From positions 25,325,501 to 25,389,500 of the forward strand of contig NC_089038.1 in NCBI RefSeq assembly GCF_034140825.1: a DNA stretch of 64,000 nt, in the 5' to 3' direction. The DNA is from Oryza sativa Japonica Group. Lineage: Eukaryota > Streptophyta > Magnoliopsida > Poales > Poaceae. The notes below the pieces were generated by a model that saw nothing but the letters and a program-made list of their open reading frames with translations, was not told the origin of the DNA and made no database searches. Positions 24,706 to 36,101 of this stretch are shown here, piece after piece (within the stretch, counting starts at the first letter, position 1; every line of letters begins with the position of its first letter). Position numbers and translations under genes: made by a program.

Positions 24706-25860
24706 CCTGAAATACAAGAAACCTATAGTTATGGGCATTGATGCATCTGAATAACACATTTAAGTGCGACAAGAATGAAATGTAACAAATTTTTCATCAA
24801 CCTAAAAGCATAGTGTCATAATATTTCACAAACAGCAGTACTAATTCCAAAACTCCTTCTATTTTTATGTCTGACAGTCAGCATTGTCTAAGTGCTGCTA
24901 AATCACTAGCCATACTTCAACCAGTAAATGCATATTCCACATACATAGAAGTCCTCGCATGAATCAACATCTCCAAAGAACTTTACAAAATGAATCTAGA
25001 AAGCAGTGCTCGCAGAAACACTAGCCTGTGAAGGAGTTTCAACAGTTCCATGGTTGCCAGGTGACTATACATCTAGAACACCAAGTTTATACAATAACTA
25101 AAGCATCATAAGAAAAAGGGAAAATAAAACCGAGCTATAATTATTTGGCAGGTACGTGTTTGTTTTATGTCACTAGAGCCAGCTGATTAACAGTATATTT
25201 GGTATGATGTCAATGTGCCCAGTAGTTGCCCACCCAATCCAAACCATCTAAAGCCATGTCATATGTGGATGGATTTCAGATATTTGATAAGGCCGAAGGA
25301 CTAATCGCATCTGATATAGGACGCCGCCACCGAACAAATCAAACCCCAATCAAAACCATCCAAAATGCCATTCGCCCCGGAGGCGCACTCGCGCGCCGCC
25401 CACGAGCTCTCCTGCGGCGGGCGATCCGCGCCGCCAAAATCACCAGCCAGGACAGGAGCCAAACGGAAACAACAGGGAGGTTTACCACCGGAGCACGAAG
25501 GGCGGCGCACCTCGAGAAGGGACGATGGCGCAGCAGCGGTCAACCAGCCGCCAAGCGGAGAAGGGAGACTGGGGGGGAGGGGACGTGCGCGCTCACCGGG
25601 GCTCTGGCGGCGGATCGGCCGCACGGTGGAACCCGTCGCGTCGAGCCGCGTCGTGCGTGCGTGGGATCCGGCGGGGCGAGGGGCTCCGCGGGAGGAGTGG
25701 GGGAGCAGAGAGCCGCGGGGCGCTCGCGGTTTTGCAGGAAGGAAGGAAGGAGGCGGAGGCAGAGGCAGCGGGTGGGGTGGAGTGGAGTGTGCGGAACGAA
25801 CCAAGTCACCAACTGCTGGAGACGTTGCCGATTTGGGGAGGAGAGCAACTGGACGGTATA
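24706..25860 (-). other. Likely 5'-UTR exon and leader intron of the LETM1 gene
   Basis: Upstream of the start codon the minus strand has a good acceptor (TTGTATTTCAG before 24706). A GC-rich block further upstream has the donor CCCCG/GTGAGCGCG at 25597. Splicing these removes about 890 bp. The GC-rich block 25597 to about 25860 then is a non-coding first exon, common for plant housekeeping genes. The long frame on this strand is not needed. Inferred from splice signals only. Confidence 0.5.
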
Positions 25861-26026
25861 ATTCGGGGAATCAGGAGCTGAGTGGTGGCATATGGAGAGA
25901 TCGGGGATCGGTGGTGGGTTCAGGCTGTTGGGCCGAATGTTAACCGTGGCCAGTGGGCTCTCGTGCTGGACTGCAGGGTTTGGGTTCCCCTACCTGCACG
26001 ATAATCGGGCCTTTTCATCAAATTAA

Positions 26027-26465
26027 AAAAAATATGAGTAAATTTCACAAAACTATATATACTTTGATCAAATCATCACAAAACTACAAATTTAACAACA
26101 AAATTTCTCACAGAACTACAGATTTAAGGTGGAGTATCGTAAAACTATAGAATTAGTAATAAAATTATCACAAAACTATAGGTTTAGTGATAATTTAATC
26201 ACAAAACTTGCACGTGTATAACTCAAACATAACACTAGTGCTAAGAATTTAAACTCTAAAATATGTAGTTTTATGATAACTTTGTTATTAAATCTGTAGT
26301 TTTGCGATACTCCACCTTAAATATGTAGTTTTGTGATAAATTTAGTGCTAAATATCTATTTTTGTGATACATCACTATAAATCTGTAGTTCTGTGATAAT
26401 TTGATCAATAGTTTTATAAATTTTAATCAATATATATATATATATATATATATAATTTCATATTA
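26027..26465. repeat. Foldback repeat built of TCACAAAACTA units
   Basis: The left half repeats ATCACAAAACTAYAGRTTTA-type units of about 35-40 bp. The right half repeats the inverse (TAGTTTTGTGATAA), with the shared marker AAGGTGGAGTATCG / CGATACTCCACCTT in both arms. The whole can form a long imperfect hairpin. It is a non-coding element, perhaps a MITE or a satellite derived from one. Confidence 0.65.
26431..26454. repeat. (TA)12 microsatellite
   Basis: Uninterrupted TA dinucleotides at the right edge of the foldback repeat. Confidence 0.95.
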
Positions 26466-26737
26466 TTGATAAATTTCATTTGATATTTTCACTTTTCATC
26501 ACGGTAACCGCACGGCTAACGTAGTTATCGGGGCATAAAAGTACCCTTCATCCCTGATAAGGCAAGACCCACGTCCTCGATTGGCGAGTTCAGGTAAAGT
26601 CATATTTGAACATCTCCTGATTGCTGAAAGAGCAAATTGAGCAGGTTAGAGCTATTGCACGGGGTGCGACGACGACGAGCTTGGTAACAATAACGCTCTT
26701 CTCCTTTTCGTTCTGGTTGCTCATATGTAGTTGTCGT

Positions 26738-27143
26738 GGTTGCACTCATATATTATGTCAAAGATACTTGAGATCCTAAATGGCTTGTCGTGGTAAAGAC
26801 AAAGCCACGTGATCTGTATGACTTTCCTCCTACAGAGGAAGAAGAAAATGATCCATCGTTAACAAAAAAGTCTACTTCTAAAGCATGCCAAGAGAACTAA
26901 GATATCACAGTGGCACTGAATGAAAGTAGAATCGATGATGATATTGTCATGGTTTTGGACAGAAATGGAGTTGAGAGTGAAACTGTCGAAGCAGATCCGA
27001 TAACGCATTCTGAAGAACAAAATAATGAAGAAGAGGAAGATTCTGATAAAGATGAAGAAGATTCTGAAAGTGACGGCGCTGAGTATATGGATACAGATGA
27101 TGACAATAACACAGAAAGTGATGAAGATACATATGATAGTTAA
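26738..27143 (+). pseudogene. CACTA transposase C-terminal remnant (DUF4216-like)
   Basis: The frame reads IYYVKDT*DPKWLVVVKTKP, RDLYDFPPTEEEEND, then a stop and an acidic tail (EEEEDSDKDEEDSESD). 'Y-V-x-D-P-x-W-x-VVxxxPRD' is the end of the DUF4216 region of En/Spm-type TNP2 proteins. Two in-frame stops interrupt it, and the upstream transposase core is missing. Assigned from motif memory. Confidence 0.45.
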
Positions 27144-27149
27144 TATACA

Positions 27150-28090
27150 ATTTTTTTCAGGTTTATGCAAATTTAGACTTACTAAAATAGTTGATTAATT
27201 CTTATTACATATCTAAACTCTTTTGCTCAGTACCCTCGTACCATATGTAAGCAATATACATGTGGTATTTTTTATGGAGGAGCTAGAGCTCATCAGCCAT
27301 CACCAGATTTTGCACTAGTCGATAATTTTGTATATGTGTGATGGCTCATAAACAATTCAGATATGCCAAATTGACTTGCACTAAAGAAAATTAGTACAAA
27401 GTTTAGTATAAAAATTAAGTTGAACTAGCCATTGGATGGGCATGTGCGATCCAAAAACAAAAATTGCAGATCTATAAGGGATGCTCAGATCGAAGTAGCC
27501 ATTGCTCCTCAAGCAACTGGACCGTTCGGGTTCACTGCCTGCTAATCAGAGAGGAAATTTGAGACAAAGAGGACAAGGAACATATGCATCTGAGATCAAC
27601 AAACTAGCACTACTATTTCCCATTTTCCCATCAACAAACTCAGCGTAACTATTCCCCATTTTCCCACCAATGGGATAGTTGCCGTCAGCCAAGAGGAACA
27701 TAGAGATCTCGATGAAAGAACAAATGGGACTTACCCATTCTCGCGCTGCTGCAAGTCGAGCTCGCTACACTCCTTGCAGCACTCCCGGTCATGGGGCCGA
27801 GCTCACTGGCCGTTCTCCAGCTCCCAACACATACTACCACAGCACTGCAGGGGTGGTGGCTTAGAGCTTAGTGGAGGACAACCGGGCTGTTGACCTCCTA
27901 GTTCACACAAGTACTATAAAAGATTAAGAGAACCTCATTTAGATGATTTATCTTGGCCAGTTGGTCAACAACCTTACCTATACATCCTGGTGGTCGTGTG
28001 TTCGAAACTTGCCAAGCCTTATCTACTGCTATTTTTTTCTTTATTTTAATTGCCTTGTAAATTGTAATCATTTTTTGTGATAACCATCTC
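27150..28090. other. Interior of the CACTA relic, no gene
   Basis: AT-rich sequence with a GC-richer patch (27480-27900); no intact frame or recognisable protein. Probably intron and 3' region of the former transposon. Confidence 0.4.
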
Positions 28091-28562
28091 ATCACTAATA
28101 ATAATTTTAGCGATGATAAAATATGGCATCACTAATTAAAAATTAAAAAATGATAATATGCCAATTCATCACGATCAACCCGTCACTGTTTTTAGGTTTT
28201 TTGATGACTTAACATTTTATCACGGATTGAGCACAGTAGTAGTGAGAGAAGATTAAATCATCACAGTTCACTCGTCACTGTTGGTATAATTAGTGGTTAG
28301 CTACCAGGTTATCACATTTTTTTAATAAAATAGTGGCAACACTATGACTTATCACAATTGAGATGTCACTGACGATGTGTTTTGTGATGACAAAATATTT
28401 TCTCACTAGTTATAGGTGAAATAGTGATGGAAAATAGTTTCCCACTAGTTGTACATGAAAATAGTGACAACAAGATAGTTTGTCACTGTAAAACCACTTA
28501 TTAGTGAGGAAGTAAGGTTTCATCACTAGCGTTCGTCACTAGTGGGCCAATTCCTTGTGGTG

Positions 28563-29281
28563 TTGGCAGAGTATGGAAAGCTTTAGGCGAAGCCTTTCCC
28601 TACCTCTAGCTGGTATCAACGAAGCCAACGATTGTGGGAACCGGTTTTCCTTCTTGGAGAATGGAGACGTTATCGTGGTGTTTCTATCTTCCTTCAAATG
28701 AGAACCTAGTTCTGGTTTTTCCAAACAAGCGATGATAGCGCCATTGCCATTATTTTCCTTGGAGATGTTGCTTAGAAGGTCATACTCCTCGTTTGGTACT
28801 TGCCGTCTTTGTGAGGTCGGTCATCAAGGCTGAGGCCCTTCATAAGAATTTAGGACTTGTCTCAGGTTTCAGTTTATCCTAAGTTGTAGTGACATCGACC
28901 CAGTTATCAGGTTGGGTGCTCTATATGGGTTTTAACCAACTGGGTTGTGGTAAGGTTTTTGGTCCTAATTTTTTTTCGCGATAAATAGGCCCAACTCTCT
29001 TCTTTCTAATGAAAAGCACCCTTTTCACTTTGAGATTTGCCTTTATAAAAAATTAGCCACGACACACTGAATATTTGTGAGTAACTATTTGTAAAATGCG
29101 CACTGCAGTGGATTAATAATTTTCATAGGCCATCCAAACCAGGACTTTTGCGTGATTCAAATCGACCTGTAAGTCGCTATCCTTTGGACTCAATTGCGTC
29201 TTATCCTCGATCTATCCTCGGCATGATTTGGCTGTTGTGACAAAAATGATTTGGCACGGGATGGGATCAATGAAGGTCCTT
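28563..29281. other. Intergenic, unidentified
   Basis: A 500-bp stretch looks like former transcribed sequence but gives no protein match I recognise; it might be a retroposon tail. The run TTTTTTTTCGCGATAAATAG near 28970 is the only notable point. Confidence 0.35.
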
Positions 29282-29284
29282 TAA

Positions 29285-29532
29285 GAGTAAGGATAATAAT
29301 AGAGCTCACTTCCTACTATTAGCCAATTTTAAAGCCAACACATATAATAAATTAGCTATAAGGTTGGCTACAATTTTCTTCTCATCTATCTCTCACTTAT
29401 ACATTAATTGTATTTGTCTTAGAGCTTGTGTTAAGCTAGCTCTTGTATAAGAGCCAACACCCTTAACTTTTTGTTACATCTCTCCTCCACATAAGCTTAT
29501 AATAGGCTTATAGCTAACTATTATACTTGCTC
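29285..29532. repeat. Tourist-like MITE (first of two abutting)
   Basis: The inverted ends GAGTAAGGATAATAATAG and (reverse complement of the right end) GAGCAAGTATAATAGTTAGC are flanked by TAA on both sides. The interior is AT-rich with AGCCAAC / GTTGGCT inverted motifs. Confidence 0.7.
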
Positions 29533-29535
29533 TAA

Positions 29536-29752
29536 GAGCAAGTTTAATAGTATAGCCAACTATTAGCTCCAATTCATCTATAACCAATCTAATAGCTCAT
29601 TTATACAATAGCTACATACTACACTATTAATATCTAGTCCCACCTGTCATATACACACTGTGTCTTAGAATCCGTGCTACAGCTGGCTACCAATCTATAG
29701 CCCTCATTTATCTGCTTAAAATATGTTTGTAGCTGGCTTATAGCACCTGCTC
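29536..29752. repeat. Tourist-like MITE (second of two abutting)
   Basis: It has ends GAGCAAGTTTAATAGTATAG and (reverse complement) GAGCAGGTGCTATAAGCC, flanked by TAA. The left TAA at 29533-29535 is shared with the right duplication of the preceding element. Its outer sequence resembles the first element, so they belong to one family. Confidence 0.7.
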
Positions 29753-29859
29753 TAATTTGCATGATTTGGCTGCTGTCGACAAAATGATTTGTCACGGGAC
29801 GCTGGGATCAACGACATGCAGACGATGTAACCTTGCGATTTTGTATCTTGAACATCAGA

Positions 29860-29913
29860 GACCGACCTGGCGTTCTTTTTTTTTTTTTTTGCGGGGACCG
29901 ACCTGGCGTTCTT
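29860..29913 (-). repeat. Minimal retroposon tail with 18-bp target duplication
   Basis: GACCGACCTGGCGTTCTT occurs twice as an exact direct repeat. Between the copies is only a run of T and GCGGG. Read on the minus strand this is CCCGC plus a poly(A) tail. It looks like an extremely 5'-truncated LINE-type insertion. Confidence 0.6.
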
Positions 29914-30129
29914 GTGAGCAATAGAGCCAAATCACTTTAATCTTGTCTTACTGTGTATTCAAAACAACTAAACACTTGTTAAAATACACCGTTATTGATG
30001 TTCAAGATACAAAATCCAACGCATTCAGCTAAGCTTGACACATCTAAACACAGCATCAGCCATCAGGACAATGCACAGCACTAGTGAAGTGTAACCATAC
30101 CGCTACACGTTTAACTACACATCTCGCGG

Positions 30130-31402
<1,273 letters not shown>

Positions 31403-31519
31403 TCAGATTTCCCTGCTCTCGAACTCTCCGTCTGTGGCCGGTGGTGCGGGTCGTTTGCTCTTCGAGATTGCTCTGCGATGTGAGGATTGGGTTGGGACTT
31501 GGGGTGGCACTGCCCCCGC

Positions 31520-31528
31520 GTTATATAG
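31520..31528 (-). promoter_or_regulatory. TATA box of the alkenal reductase gene
   Basis: On the minus strand CCTATATAAC lies about 140 bp before the start codon in an otherwise GC-rich stretch. The spacing suits a leader of roughly 100 nt. Confidence 0.65.
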
Positions 31529-31873
31529 GGGACCACGAAAAGGGATTCGTTTTGTGAACACGTCCACATCGTACGTGTGTACCTGGTTCGCCTAAACGCG
31601 TATGAGACGTTGCTGGGCCCGCCCGTCCAGTGGACGATCGGGAGTCGAGTCTCGACTTTGGTTACTCCAGCTTTCCATGTGTGTGACGACACCGTACGTG
31701 TAGCACGTTGACGGTTGACGGCTTGACGTTATGCGCCTCTAGAACGTGGCTTAATTTACGGGGGCATGTTGGCCTGTTGGGTCTATTTTCGCTGCAGCAA
31801 ATTGTTGGATTGGGATTGGGATATTATCTGTACTTCCTCGGTCTCAAGTATAAGATCCTGTTTCGATCATTTA

Positions 31874-32097
31874 GGCTGCGTTCTGTGGGACATGTTCCTA
31901 ACTCCTATTTCTTGTTTTATACGCGCACGTTTTTTAAACTGTTAAACGGTGTGTTTTTTGTAAAAAATTTCTATACGAAAGTTGCTTGAAAAATCATATT
32001 AATCCATTTTTGAAAAAAAAAAGCTAAAACTTAATTAATCACGCGCTAAACGCTGCTTTGTTTTGCGTGCTGGGAGGGAGGGTTCCCAAACACAGCC
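31874..32097. repeat. Tourist-like MITE (same family as the ATG10 intron copy)
   Basis: It is flanked by TTA and has ends GGCTGCGTTCTG and (reverse complement) GGCTGTGTTTGGG. The interior has CGGTGTGTTTTTTGTAAAAA, TTCTATACGAAAGTTGCTTG and ATCATATTAATCCATTTTT. The same phrases occur in inverse orientation at 48822-49062. Confidence 0.75.
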
Positions 32098-32100
32098 TTA

Positions 32101-32368
32101 GTCCTAAGACTAAAATTAGTCCCTGAGTAAAAACTTTAGTCCATACTGTTTGGATCCAGGGACTAAAAGGTACTCAAAGGCACGTGTATCGAGGGAGAGA
32201 GAGGTTGTCACTTTAGTTCCGGTAAGTACCTCCAAGAGAGACTAATGGATTTTAGTCCCAATATGCACTTTTAGTCCTTTTTAGTCACTCCTATTTGGAT
32301 TCTTAGGAACTAAGAGGGACGGAAATGGAGAGACTAATGGATTAGTCCCATGAACCAAACAGAGTCTA
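32101..32368. repeat. MITE-like repeat with ACTAAAA / TTTTAGTCC motifs
   Basis: Multiple copies of TTTAGTCC and its inverse GGACTAAA face each other around a short unique core. CTGTTTGGATCCAGGGACTA and ACCAAACAGAGTCTAAG form the outer shoulders. Typical of a common rice MITE; borders approximate, perhaps two nested copies. Confidence 0.5.
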
Positions 32369-32571
32369 AGTATTTTTAAACTTCAACATAGTTTTTTTTT
32401 AAGATGATACCTTGACTAACAATATCTATAAATATAAGATGTTCTAAGTAAAAAGAATTGTATTGTATTATAATAGTTTGTTTAATGATAAATCGAGTAA
32501 CATCAATTTTATATCATTGTTTTTTTTATTTTTTGTTATTAAAAGTCAAAGTTTAAAAATGTTTAAAACTA

Positions 32572-33956
32572 GGAAGAAGTACGAATTATCCCCCTGAACA
32601 ATTGCGACAGTATGAATTACCCCCCCCCCCCCCAAAACCACAAAACCAGACATATTATACCCTCAACTATTCATACCGAACATATAACCCCCTCATTGTT
32701 TTTGACCGGTTTTGACTTCAACTTGTACACGTGGCGCCAACGTGGCAATCCAGTCAGAAAAAAAGTAACCGTTGGGGCCCACCTGTCATAACCCTTCATC
32801 AACCCAATCCCCTCTTCTCTCTCTCTCTGTCTCGCACACGCGCTCGGACGGCTGGTAGCGGAGGAGGCGCACACTCTCGGACGACCGGCGGCGGAGGCGG
32901 AGCTCGTCCGGAAGTCCGGCTGCGGAGGCGGAGATCGCCCGCGTGGCCGGCGGCGGAGGCGGAGCTTGCCTCAGTTGCCTGGGAGTCCGGCGGCGGAGGC
33001 AGAGATTGCCCAAGCGGCACTTGTACGAGGAGCACTTGTACGACAAGGACACCGGCAACTGCACTGCCGGTGTCGACTTCCACAAGTGCGGCCACTTCGT
33101 CTTCATAGTTAGGCTCAACTTCACCAAGATCGGCTGCGCCCCGCGCCGAGTGCTTCAACGGCAGCGTCTTCATCACATGCAACTACTACAAAGACGAGGA
33201 GCAGCCGGCTGCCCATCTTACCTACTCCTAGTTGCATGATATGCTCTTCTTCTTCTCTCTCATCAACACCTTACTTGCTGCCTGCCTGCCTGCCTCATGT
33301 ACATACAGCTGCCCGAACCACCGCCGCCGCCGCCGCCGCCTTCTTCGCCCGGACCGCCGTCGCCGCCTTCTCAGCCCAACCACCGTCGCTGCACTGGAAA
33401 GGATAGGGAATCGGAAGAGAAGGAGAGGGGAAAGGGATGAGCGGCGGCCGCAGCCCTCCTGTGCAGCTCCATCTCGTGCGTCGCCGTCGTGGACGCGGCC
33501 ACCGACACCGCCCTCCGCTCCAGCCAGGACGCCCTCCGCCTCGAGTGCGACTCCCTCCGCCGCGACGCCGCGCTCCTGCCACACCCGCCCCCGCCGCGCC
33601 CATCGCCCGCTCTCCGCCATGCCTGCCGCCCGCCTCGCCCATCGCCGGCCACCTAGTTGCCGCTCCCGGCGACATCTGAGAGAGAGATTGAGAGGAAGGG
33701 AAAGGGGAAAGAGAGAGGTGGGTCCCACCATGTTTTATTTGTTTTTAGCTGACAAGCGGGTCCCATATCTTTTTTATTTGTTTTGCTGACTGGAGTGCCA
33801 TGTATGCATCCACGTAGGATCAAAACTGCCCTGGATCGACATAGGGGGGTAATTCATCCGGTTTGTAAAGTTTAGGGTTAAAAATAACTGGTATTAGAGT
33901 TGATGGGGTAACTCGAACGACCGCGATTGTTTAGGGGGGTAATTCGTACTTTTTCC
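32572..33956. mobile_element. Second Pack-MULE, with 9-bp target duplication
   Basis: The ends GGAAGAAGTACGAATTA and (reverse complement) GGAAAAAGTACGAATTA continue as long diverged inverted repeats (ACCCCCCTgAACAAT..., CCAGTCAGCAAAA). TTAAAACTA flanks both sides (32563-32571 and 33957-33965). The interior is GC-rich, has no transposase, and includes a PR-1/CAP gene fragment. The TIRs differ more from each other than those of the 15.8-kb element, so it may be older. Confidence 0.85.
33012..33231 (+). pseudogene. Captured CAP/PR-1-like gene fragment in the second Pack-MULE
   Basis: The first frame reads YDKDTGNCTAGVDFHKCGHF, then NFTKIGCA. After a frame change near 33145 the neighbouring frame continues AECFNGSVFITCNYYK. 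The order C...CGH(F/Y)...(I/L)GCA...VFITCNY is the C-terminal part of plant PR-1 proteins. The frame change and divergent GHF-x-F stretch show it is not functional as such. The reading TACTCCTAG ends it. Confidence 0.6.
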
Positions 33957-33994
33957 TTAAAACTATGAAAGAAAATGTTTATATGTGGGGACGG

Positions 33995-34089
33995 ATGAAG
34001 TAGCTTTTTTTTTAAGAGAAAGGCTGACGCCCAGCTTTCATTAAAAAGCATGAGAGTTCATACAACAAAAGACATGAAGTAGCTTTTTT
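33995..34089 (-). repeat. 5'-truncated retroposon tail with 16-bp target duplication
   Basis: ATGAAGTAGCTTTTTT is directly repeated on both sides. The insert read on the minus strand ends in AATGAAAGCTGGGCGTCAGC and CTTT, followed by poly(A). It resembles the 3' end of a rice LINE. About 60 bp of element body remain. Confidence 0.6.
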
Positions 34090-34952
34090 CCATCGTGAAT
34101 CTCATGGAGATGTATACGTCACTGCAGGCGTCCCGTTGTGCGCGCGCCAGCCAGGCCAACTTTGCATTCTCCCACACGTGCGCGGTTGCGCACGGTGTCC
34201 TCGCTGGCGGATGCAACGGGACACGGCTGACGACCGAGTACCGATTGTGACTCGAGTAAAAGATCGGTGGAGGAAAACGCCACAGCTTTCGGAAAAGTTG
34301 GAAGCGATGCATACAGGCATACAGCACACCGGGGCTGTTTGATTCGTATTTGTGTCAGCCTAGCCGCACACGGCTCACCGCTCACACATCCCGATCGCCA
34401 CGTACGAAGCCGTGTGTGCTGTGCTGTGTGGCTCGCCGTCGCCGCTGCCCCGTTGCTTTGCTCGTCCAGACCTTTGGACGCGTCAACAGATAGCGTTGTG
34501 TTGCATTGCTGCCCAAGTTCTCGTACACGCCACGACACGAGAATTAATCGCAGGAATCATGATGCTGCACAGTTATTTTCTACCGCGACCAATTTTTTTA
34601 GAGGATCTACCGCGAGAGCACAGCTGCGGCGTTGCAATGTGTGGAGATGTCACTCACGGAAGAAGCCCAAAGTTTGCTGGGCTGTACGGAAAATAAGAGC
34701 TACTCCAGCTTTAAAGCGGCCGGCGCAGTCAGCCGGTACGAGATCGAAAATTGACACGAACCGCGAGTCCGCAACCCATCGTGATATTGTGGAAGTGGAG
34801 GCCTTGGAAACACCAACGGGCCGCTGCAATTTCGGCTCGGCTGGCAGTGGCCTCGTCAGCGGCTATATTGCCTTGACTAGAACATATATGTTTGAAATTT
34901 GAGTAGAACTCGGTTTAAAAACATAAAAAAACTGAGATTCGTGCAGTCATGT
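34090..34952. other. Intergenic, no supported gene
   Basis: Moderately GC-rich. One plus-strand frame of 211 codons (34267-34902) lacks any recognisable motif and codon pattern, and I do not call it. Nothing else seen. Confidence 0.4.
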
Positions 34953-35533
34953 AATTTTGGAATGCTGGATATGCTTTTAAGATTCGTGCAGAACCCCCTT
35001 AACCCTAGCTCCTCTCCTCCTCTCGTTCCCCACGCGCCCTCTTATCCCTCGCCACGCCGCCGCCCGCCTGGTCGGCTGGCCGAAAGATGTCAACGGCACC
35101 AGCGAGGCCCCTGTCCGTCCCCTTCCCCCTCTCTCTACTCTTCTTTCCTTAAGCCGATGGCAGCGAGTTGTCCCTGCGCCACCATCTTCCCCGTCTCCAC
35201 CTCCTCCTAACGGCCCTTCCGCTCAGCCCCCGTCGCCTACACCGACCTACCGCCAACTTTTGACCCTACGGCTTAGGCGGCAGCTTCGCCACTGCCTCGC
35301 TGCTCGCTCGATCCGTCGCCACCGCTGGGCTGCCGCCTACCACAACCATCCCTTTAAAGTTGATGAACTCCCACTTCCACCCCCACCTTCAATCCGGGAC
35401 CCTAACCCGTAAGGTCCTTTGTCAAAGTATAGGGTGTCGTTGGTGTCAGAGTTGGAGAAAAAGGCCTAGAGCACGAATCGTGAAGCTCATCCAATAGTCT
35501 AAAACCTATAAGATTTAAAGATGAATTTTTCGT
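34953..35533. mobile_element. TIR element of the ATTCGTGC family
   Basis: The left shoulder CTGGATATGCTTTTAAGATTCGTGC and the reverse complement of the right shoulder TTGGATGAGCTTCACGATTCGTGC match at most positions. The interior is C-rich and low-complexity (Pro/Ser-rich frames). Related by its right end to the block at 17570-18245. No transposase; target duplication not clear. Confidence 0.45.
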
Positions 35534-35630
35534 AAGGTTAGCAATTCCTTTTTTTTTTGGAAGATCCAGCTGGGTGCCGGCATTATATTCATAGGAGGAG
35601 AAAACAAAAGGTTCTATATACAAGGTTAGC
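35534..35630 (-). repeat. Retroposon tail with 9-bp target duplication
   Basis: AAGGTTAGC is repeated on both sides. The insert on the minus strand ends CACCCAGCTGGATCTTCC then poly(A), similar in layout to the tail at 33995. A severely 5'-truncated LINE-type insertion. Confidence 0.55.
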
Positions 35631-36101
35631 GGTTTGCGCTTTAAAAGGAAAAGAAACTAAGGCAATAATCTCTTGATATGCTTTGCACCGCCCATACCAA
35701 GTTCTGGCCTCTCGTATGATCCCTTCGACAGTCTGCCAAGTGCCAAGTGGCAGTTCTTCTCGTCGGAAGATAGTCACGCAATTGTAAGAGATCATACTGA
35801 TTTGAATCCCATTTTGTTGCAACTTGTTTGCAGCCTATTTGTAATCACATCTGTTGATTCATCCACCGTGATCATAATTTATATGAAGAAAACATCTTTC
35901 ATCTACAGGTCATGCATAAAGCATTCCATCATCCACAGTATCGATTTTGCCGAAGTTAACGTGTATAATACAAAAGAATTGCGTGATCACCAAAAACTGT
36001 ATGACCAAACGAACCGAAACACCTCGTTGATCTAATCAAACACCTTCGGAACCACTAGGCACGGCGATGTACTTGGCCGGCCGGTTGGATTGAATTCTCT
36101 C

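Larger units (their letters stand above)
26600..28562 (+). mobile_element. CACTA (En/Spm) DNA-transposon relic
   Basis: The right end CCTTGTGGTG is a worn form of the inverted CACTA terminus. The 470 bp before it repeat subterminal motifs of the type ATCAC..GTCACT and TCACTAGT in both orientations, typical of CACTA elements. Upstream is a transposase remnant (see 26738-27143). The left terminus is not recognised, so the start is approximate. Degenerate and probably immobile. Confidence 0.55.

Noticed and set aside
25301-25861. Long frames on both strands upstream of LETM1
   Set aside because: GC-rich leader region; low-complexity Arg/Pro/Ser frames. Better explained as a non-coding first exon and promoter.
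35390-35412. Telomere-like AACCCTAACCC
   Set aside because: Only one and a half units inside a TIR element; not an interstitial telomere array.
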